NCBI GenBank assembly: GCA_963932465.1
Contig: OZ010787.1
Location: 13,256,926-13,320,925 of the forward strand
Length of the DNA: 64,000 bases
From: Maratus speciosus
Lineage: Eukaryota > Arthropoda > Arachnida > Araneae > Salticidae
Direction: 5' to 3'
Below are positions 57,701-64,000 of this stretch, piece after piece (the stretch's first letter is position 1; each line of letters starts with the position of its first letter). The notes under the pieces were generated by a model. The model had not been told where the DNA came from. It saw only the letters and a list, made by a program, of their open reading frames with translations, and made no database searches. Both the position numbers and the translations under genes were made by a program.

Positions 57701-58437
57701 AAAATTTATCTAAAAAAAGCACTTTAGCAAAACTTTTCCGAAATTTTTAAAGTTAAAGAAAAAAAAAATAGAGTCAAAAAGGTAGAGAACTGACAAAACA
57801 AAAAAAATTAAATTTAAATTTAGACTTTTCTATTACAATGCATAGGCTGAACTGCACTAACATTACATGAAGAAGGAAAAAAAAAAACGCCCTCGAAGAA
57901 AGAAGGAAAAAAAGATGAAGTTAAAAACCGATGTGTGTGCCATAACATGCACCGTCTTTCATCTTTTAAGAAGATCTGCCTTAGAACTTCGCGTCTTTAA
58001 AATATTTTTCATAGATTTATTCGTCTTAAAAATCTAACATAAGGAAAGAAAAAAAATCGTCTTAGGTAGTGCAGCCGTCAGTTACTATACAGCGAAATAG
58101 AGGGGAAAAATAAATGCAGGTATTGGGGAGGGGGGGGGGGTTACATACAAATATTTTAAACAATTATTTGAATCAAACATTTTAAAATATATCAAATTAC
58201 TAACTATATACAAATACAGATACATAATAACAAGACTTATTCATATCAGTTACAAATTAAAACACATTAGACAGAGAGATGTTAAAATAAATAGTTTCTT
58301 GAAGTAATCAGTAAAAAAAAAGAAGAAAAATATATCTTGTAAAATCCTTGCATATGTCACAAACTCATGGAATAAAAAAAAAAAAAAACACTTATTCCAT
58401 CTGAATTTCGCTAGCTGTAGGTTGTGTATTTTTTTAA
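57701..58437. other. A-rich DNA with homopolymer runs
   Basis: A-runs, a G-run (about 58125-58140) and AAAGAAGGAAAAAAA-type text. No gene or repeat boundary. Confidence 0.5.
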
Positions 58438-58469
58438 AAAAAAGGTCTGTTTTTAATGGACTCTATTCA

Positions 58470-58860
58470 GGTGACGTCAGACGCCAGAGCTGGCGGTATG
58501 ATGATCTGTTATTCTAGTTACTGCACCGGTAGAATACCAGTATGCGCAGGCGCAAACAGCGCTAGCAGACGACTTTAGCCTTGACCCAGGTTGAGTGCAT
58601 ACATTTTAACTGAAAATTTGCAAACTTAGAGAATTTTTTCGCATACAGAATAACATTTTGAATTTAGATTACAATATATTAAGTATATGCTGCTGGATCA
58701 CAGAATTTTTTTGTGGCATTTTTAACAAACAAGCATTAATAACTCCCACTCCATAGACTACTATGCTAAACACCGCCAGTAAATACCGCCAGCAGACGAA
58801 TTTTAGCCTTGACCTCAGGTCGCCTGCATAAGGTCCATTGGCTGTAAAGTTCTGTAATAC
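58470..58860. promoter_or_regulatory. CpG-richer block with CRE and NRF-1-like sites and a direct repeat
   Basis: TGACGTCA (58472-58479) and the palindromic TGCGCAGGCGCA (58543-58554) lie close together. GCAGACGACTTTAGCCTTGA (about 58567) recurs as GCAGACGAATTTTAGCCTTGA (about 58793), about 227 bp apart. No gene is attached to it. It may be a promoter or an LTR piece. Confidence 0.3.
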
Positions 58861-59699
58861 AGTCATCTGTTAAAATATAAGTTCTTGCCACACCGGAAAA
58901 AAAATATGTTAAGAAAAATAAAGATGAAGGAAAAAAAAGGATGATTGAATTCTCTACGTTGATAAGGATCAGTCACCGTCTCTTTATGCTGATAACGGTC
59001 AGTCACTGATGAGGAAATAAGTCTTGGAATGAGTCTGGATCATGGAAAAAGATAAATAAAAATATACATACTGGAAATGCAGTCTTGATAAGGTGTCCAT
59101 AAATAAGTGGACCTTTCTTGAGATTAAAAAAAATATATATATGCACACTGATTTAGAAGTAGTAATTAGCTGTCTGACATCACACATAAAAAAAATTTAA
59201 CACTTCCTATGGTGAAACAAAAAAAAACACCTTTCGCAACGCGGATACTTATGTGAAACAACAGGAGAGCACGGTGAAAAAAAAAAAATACTAAAAGAAG
59301 CACACTTTAAAAAAGAAAAACTTTCCCTCTTCTTTTTTTTTCGAAGCTATATTGTGTGTGAACGGAGTTTGTTTCTTTTCCATTTTCGGTGACATGTTTT
59401 TGCTTTCCTAGTATTGGGAAAAGCTGCATTGGTGAGCTGTAAAAATACTCTGTCATACACAGTGAAAAATATGCTTCGAGAAAATGGGCGACAGTTTCTA
59501 AACTAGTAACACAGTTACGCGATTCACTTGCGGAATGTAGCATGATGAATAAAAAGCATAGTACGTACACAAGGGAATTTGGAGCAGCGAATGTCTTATG
59601 TACTGGTGTGTAGTCATGATTGCAATTAGGAGGTAGTAGGATCTGAGAAGGCACATCCTCACTCTGTACTGGGATACTGGAAACTATGTTCTTTAACAC
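58861..59699. other. A-rich DNA between gag remnant and CpG-richer block
   Basis: A 30-bp imperfect duplication (GTTGATAAGGATCAGTCAC / GCTGATAACGGTCAGTCAC) lies at about 58960-59000. A minus-strand open frame at 59307-59699 could be the region after the protease of the gypsy-like element, but it has no recognisable domain. Confidence 0.4.
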
Positions 59700-60660
59700 G
59701 AGATTTTCTTATCTCTTGTCTACGTCTACATTGTGTACACCTTCACAAATGGTGATACAATTGGCAGATGTTTCGGCTGGAGGTGATTTTCGAAGTGAGA
59801 TGCCGTTCTGATCACATGTGAGTGTTCCTTGGGAAATTATATCCCTTCCGATGATGAGAGGAATGTTCATGCGTAAAATTCTATGACATAAGCTGTGGTG
59901 GTATATGCATTGTCGTCTATAGAGATGGTTGTGCTGAACGACCCGATTGGTGTGACACTGCCGTTACGAAGCCTGCGATTTGTAAGATTGCGTCGTTGAG
60001 GGTGGGGGACCCGAGTAAGCGGTACAAATCTTTTCTTACACACGTAATGTGCGACCCAGTATCCATCAACCCATCTATCGCTAAATCTGCAATTTTCACT
60101 AATTTCGTCATGTTTTGACGCAGTTTATCCAATTCTACTACGCGAATTGCAGGGGGGGAGGTGTCTGAGTTTGAAACTTTAGGGCAGGTGGTCTGAGCGC
60201 AGTCATAATTTTTGTGTCCAAATTTATTGCACGCGAAACATTTAATTCCTTCGTTTTTATGTACACAGTCTTTTGCAAGGTGTCTGGCTTGTCCACAAGA
60301 AAAACAAATCTTTTTCGGTTTGTAGGGGTTTATTACTAACATATGTAGGCCGCGGCTGTGACTGGCGAAGGTGGGGACTTTGATCGCAAATTTGCTAATA
60401 AATTTGAAGCTTACTTTTAAATTCGGTGAGAGTTTGACAGCCAAAAAGAATTGGTTTATTATTAGGTGTATCTCTAATACTGGTGATAACATAATGCATT
60501 GAGTGATGCGTCGTCTATTTTCGCTCGTTGGGCAATTTCTTTCATTACTAGAAAATATTCACTCATTTTTTCGTTGGGCTTACAAGTACGCGAAGCTAGC
60601 ATTTCATCTATTAGGGCAGAAGAGGAAATATGCGCGAATTCTTGTATTAAAGCTTGTTAT
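59700..60660 (-). pseudogene. Gypsy-like gag and protease, degenerate
   Basis: On the minus strand a capsid-like stretch (ALIQEFAHISSSALIDEML, KMSEYFLVMKEIAQRAKIDD) reads from about 60655. A frame change leads through ITSIRDTPNNKPILFG and EFKSKL, then to two CCHC knuckles, CFSCGQARHLAKDC and CFACNKFGHKNYDC (about 60180-60310). The protease site IDGLMDTGSHITCV (about 60060) follows. After another frame change come PIGSFSTTISID and MNIPLIIGRDII (about 59850), the usual protease end. No reverse transcriptase follows. At least three frame changes. Confidence 0.75.
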
Positions 60661-60885
60661 GTCATGTTTGTTAAAATGTAAATTAAAATTAACTTTATTA
60701 AATTCTGTATACATGACATACCTTTTATTTTTACCATCCCCAAGTCTATGTTAAAATACGACCGAACGCCACTGCTTCACACGTTTTCTGCCGGTAAATA
60801 TGCGATTCAGTCACGCCGTAATTGCTGTGATCTTGAATCACCGTTACTCACTGTTTTCAGCCTACGCGATGTTTCCTGCATTCTA

Positions 60886-61344
60886 ATTGGTCGATGTTTG
60901 ACGTCATCGTTCGTGAGTCACTGGCGTTCTGGGTATGTATTTTTTTTTCATGTATTGGCAACAGCTTTATGCAGATTTCCACAACAAGCTGGTGTATTTA
61001 ATGAGATGTAGCATTGCATCTTTCTCTCTCTCTTTTCTGTTGTCTTGCTTAAGAGCAGCGTCTGTTTAGATTTTCGCCATGTAATTAAGGCGTTGTAGCT
61101 TTCGCTACATATGTATGAAGTCTACTGGCGGTTCTTCTTATTTTAAACAGATATTATTTAATATTTTAAGTTTAGTTCAGCGAAGTTATGCTGACAACAT
61201 TTTTCATATGTAAATAATGTTCGCTCATCATTAAATAGTTAGTTTACTTCAACTGTGTTATTTACTGAAGTCTTCCACTTACATGCATTTCCATAATATT
61301 AAGATTTCACTGCGCATTATCTGCTATTAGTAGGAGAATCCAAC
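60886..61344 (+). promoter_or_regulatory. Probable LTR/promoter region of the second copia
   Basis: Within 35 bases lie an inverted CCAAT (ATTGG, 60886-60890), a CRE TGACGTCA (60899-60906) and an AP-1-like TGAGTCA (60914-60920). A TATTTAA (about 60994) and a pyrimidine-rich start-like stretch (about 61020) follow. The primer-binding site at 61351 places the LTR end near 61344 (CAACA). The left LTR boundary is not fixed, and part of this block could belong to older DNA. Confidence 0.4.
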
Positions 61345-61350
61345 AGGAGA

Positions 61351-61366
61351 GTTATGGGTCCAGTGG
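61351..61366 (+). other. Copia primer-binding site, half-tRNA type
   Basis: GTTATGGGTCCAGTGG resembles the complement of the initiator tRNA-Met anticodon stem-loop region, the known copia primer. The following AGTGGCTCGTAAC is identical to the block after the first copia's site (32764-32777). Confidence 0.6.
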
Positions 61367-61561
61367 CTCGTAACCCAAATACATAAGTATTTTTTGGAAA
61401 TGTGGAAGTGAAGAAAAGGTGGCTCCTGTTTTTTCGTGGACTCTATTGTTTTTTTTAAATGGAACTTTTTACTAGGTTTCCTGAGTGAATTTTTAACGAA
61501 CTTTTCTGCTGTTGGTTTCCTGTGAATTTGAAGAGTTGCCATTTTTAATGGATGGGGGCTG

Positions 61562-64000
61562 ATGGATTTAAATCAAAACATCACCCTGTTGACTGGCACT
61601 AATTGGGAATCATGGAAACATGAAGTAAAGGTTCTGTTACTTCACTATGGAGCGTATGAATTCATAAAGCCTGATGGAGTTAAAGAAAGTTCACCTGTGA
61701 AAAGTTCTGACAGTAAGGATACAGCGTCTGGATTAACTGAGTCTCGGGAAAGCATAACCCAAGAGGAACCTGATGGAGTAAAAGAGAAGTCACCTGTTAA
61801 AAGTTCTAGTAGTAAAGACACAGCTTCTGAAGTAACTGATGTGCTAACATGGAGAGAAAAGCAAGATTTGAAATTGAGGAAGAATCGTGCCTATACTATC
61901 ATATACCAGTCCCTGAGTTCTGAGTTTAAGCCCCTAATATCAAGTACTACTGACGGAGCAAAAGCCTGGAAAATTTTACACGACCATTTTGAGCCTACAA
62001 CCCGAGCAAGAGTCATCCGGCTTCTTGACGTTTTTTTTAATACCAGATATGTTCCGGGAGAAAACCTTGGACTTTTTCTGTGTAGAGTCAAGCAAGCAGC
62101 AGAGCGACTACGTGAAGTTGGACACCAGTTACAGCCACTCTATCTGGGATATCAGATGATTCAGAGTCTACCTGATGAGTTTCAGGCCACAGTTCAAGCT
62201 ATTTATAGATGGAGCGACATAGAGTTTGTTCCCGATAGGATTGAATCAGAGCTGTTATTGGAGGAGAATCGCTTGAAGTTGTCCCAGAAAGATTTTGCGA
62301 ATGTGGCATTTTCTAGTGAATCATCTGTAAAGCATTTTCCAGGTAAATTTAAATCCAAGGGTCTTAGTAAAAGTAAAATTGGTCCTTGTTTTTATTGTAA
62401 AATGTATGGCCACTTAATTTCAAATTGTAAACTAAAGTTAAGTAAATCTAATAATGAAATGTCTAATGATAAAAGTAATTCTGATGTTAAGTGTAAAAGT
62501 AATTTTAATAAGTTTGGCTCTAGAAATTTGAAACCTAATGTTAAAAGTAAAAGTAATTTTAAAGATAAATTTTCAAGACCTTTGGAAACTAGTAATGTAG
62601 AATGTAAACATGTTTTTAATTGTACCTTCTCTGAATTGGAATGTAGCTTAATAGAACTTTCTCCTGAACTGTGCGAGGCAAATTCATCGGATCTGGGCTA
62701 TGGAAATACCCAATGGGTTTTTGATACAGCCGCTACAGCACATTTTTGTAGCAATCGAAATTTATTTTTCACTTTTGAGCCAGTATCCGACTTGCACATG
62801 TCTCTCGCAGTTGGGGAGAAAGAATGTCCAGTTGAGGGAAAGGGGACAATTCAGTTTTTGATAAAGTGTAAAAATGGTAAATTTAATCGCATCATTTTGA
62901 AAGATGTTTTGTATAATCCTAATTTAAGAAGAAATTTACTATCTGGGGTTAAGCTTGAAAAACTGGGGATTAATTTTGTGGGTAAAAATGGCAAAGTTTT
63001 TGTTTATGATAAAACTGGAAATAAGCTTTTTTATGCTTTAAGGAAAAATGACCTATACTTTTTGAAACCATCAAAATATGTAACTCAGTGTGAAGGAAAT
63101 AACAATTCAGTCAATTTTTCAGCAAACCAAGTAGAAAAGGTAGATATTAATGAGTTATGGCATGAAATGTTCTGCCATATTAACAGTGAATATGTCGTTA
63201 ATACAAGTAAACAGAAAACTGTTAATGGTTTACCAATGCTATCTAAATTGACTGAAGATTGTATTTCCTGTAAATTAGCTAAATCAAAAAGAGTGTCATT
63301 TAAATCAACAGTTTACATAAGATCCAAATCCCCTCTCCAGCTGCTGCATATGGATTTGTGTGGTCCCTTGCCTGTTTCATCTCATGGGGGAAGCAGATAT
63401 TTTTTATCTATAATTGATGATTTTTCTAGAAAAGTTACTGTTTATACCCTTAAAAATAAATCTGATGTTTTCGAAACTTTTCTTAGGTATTAAAAGAGAG
63501 CCGAAAGGTTTCTGGATAGAAAGGTGGTTTCAGTTAGAACCGATGGGGGGCTGGAATTTTGTAACGATGAATTTGAAAAATTTCTAGATAGTGAGGGTAT
63601 TTCCCACGAAAGAACAAATCCGTATTCTCCAGAGATGAACGGCTGTGCGGAATGCTACAATTTAACTGCTCTTGACGGAGTTAAAACCCTTTTAAATTCA
63701 AGTGGCTTATCTCAGAAATTTTGGGCAGAAGCTCTTTTATGTTTCACATATGTATGGAACAGAGTTTGCCATAAAAATTTTAAGAAAACCCCTTTTGAAT
63801 TATATTCTGGTAGAAAGCCATCCGTCTCTCATCTAAAAAAATTTGGCTGCTTGGCTTATGTAGGTGTACCTAAACAAAAAAGAAAGAAGCTCGATATGAG
63901 AGCCAAGCTTGGAATTATGTGTGGTTATGCACAAATGACTAAAGGGTACCGTATATGGGTTATAAGTGAGCAGAGAATTATAGAAACAATAAATGTTAGA
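61562..64000 (+). pseudogene. Second copia gag-pol, nearly intact, runs off the right edge
   Basis: The ATG at 61562 opens MDLNQNITLLTGTNWESWKH (Gag). An internal duplication of about 37 codons (DGVKESSPVKSS / DGVKEKSPVKSS) follows. Gag helices run to LLLEENRLK and the knuckle is CFYCKMYGHLISNC (about 62385). The protease motif reads WVFDTAATAHFC, so D-T-A replaces the usual D-S/T-G. The pre-integrase zinc region is LWHEMFCH...CISCK. Integrase shows HMDLCGPLP, FLSIIDDFSRKVTVYT, RTDGGLEF and ERTNPYSPEMNGCAE. One in-frame TAA (63491-63493) splits it; after it the same frame stays open to the window end (GYRIWVISEQRIIETINVR). RT and RNase H lie outside. Confidence 0.9.

Noticed and set aside
1..64000. 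CRISPR arrays, operons or bacterial ribosome-binding sites
   Set aside because: The sequence is eukaryotic and no array of identical repeats with unique spacers exists; repeats found are minisatellites and TEs.

Overview
The window is AT-rich eukaryotic nuclear DNA with no bacterial gene organisation. It has long intron-like or intergenic stretches, microsatellites and a very high density of transposable elements (TEs), most of them inserted into one another. The mix of families (Tc1, mariner, pogo/Tigger, hAT, piggyBac-type MITE, Penelope-like, copia, a gypsy-like gag, tRNA-headed SINE) suggests an arthropod, perhaps a chelicerate such as a spider. That is inference from TE repertoire only.

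Layout. 1-6.4 kb: low-complexity arrays, tandem duplications and two CpG-richer islands (about 1.06-1.46 and 5.30-5.50 kb), each ending in a consensus 5' splice site. 6.4-14.2 kb: a hAT-like element holding a piggyBac-type MITE and a minisatellite. Next comes a Tc1 element (8232-12721) that contains a foldback element, a Penelope-like fragment and a hAT-like element. A further terminal-inverted-repeat (TIR) element follows at 12855-14199. 14.4-31.1 kb: two candidate host exons (14458-14554 and 30918-31107), in phase with each other, enclose a 16-kb intron filled with Tigger remnants, a hAT with a complete Tigger inside it, MITEs, a CCGTAATTT-type TIR element and a SINE. 31.2-40.1 kb: a mariner-like transposase gene is cut in two by an 8.1-kb copia insertion with a 5-bp target duplication (CATTT). 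That copia carries a SINE and a hAT MITE. 40.2-45.1 kb: a hAT-like element with an internal duplication and a nested hAT MITE. At 45.1 kb lies a candidate terminal coding exon on the minus strand with a poly(A) signal. 47-57 kb: foldback elements, a 440-bp tandem duplication and a 2.4-kb near-perfect palindrome at 50964-53404. 57-64 kb: unassigned CpG-richer DNA, a degenerate minus-strand gypsy-like gag-protease, then a second, better preserved copia that runs off the right edge.

No complete autonomous gene is intact. Every transposase or polyprotein has stops, frameshifts or insertions; the second copia is nearest to intact, with one in-frame stop in the visible part. The only host-gene candidates are short exons recognised from splice signals and phase. 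They are hypotheses until RNA evidence is available. The clearest content is the relative order of insertions, which can be read from exact target-site duplications.
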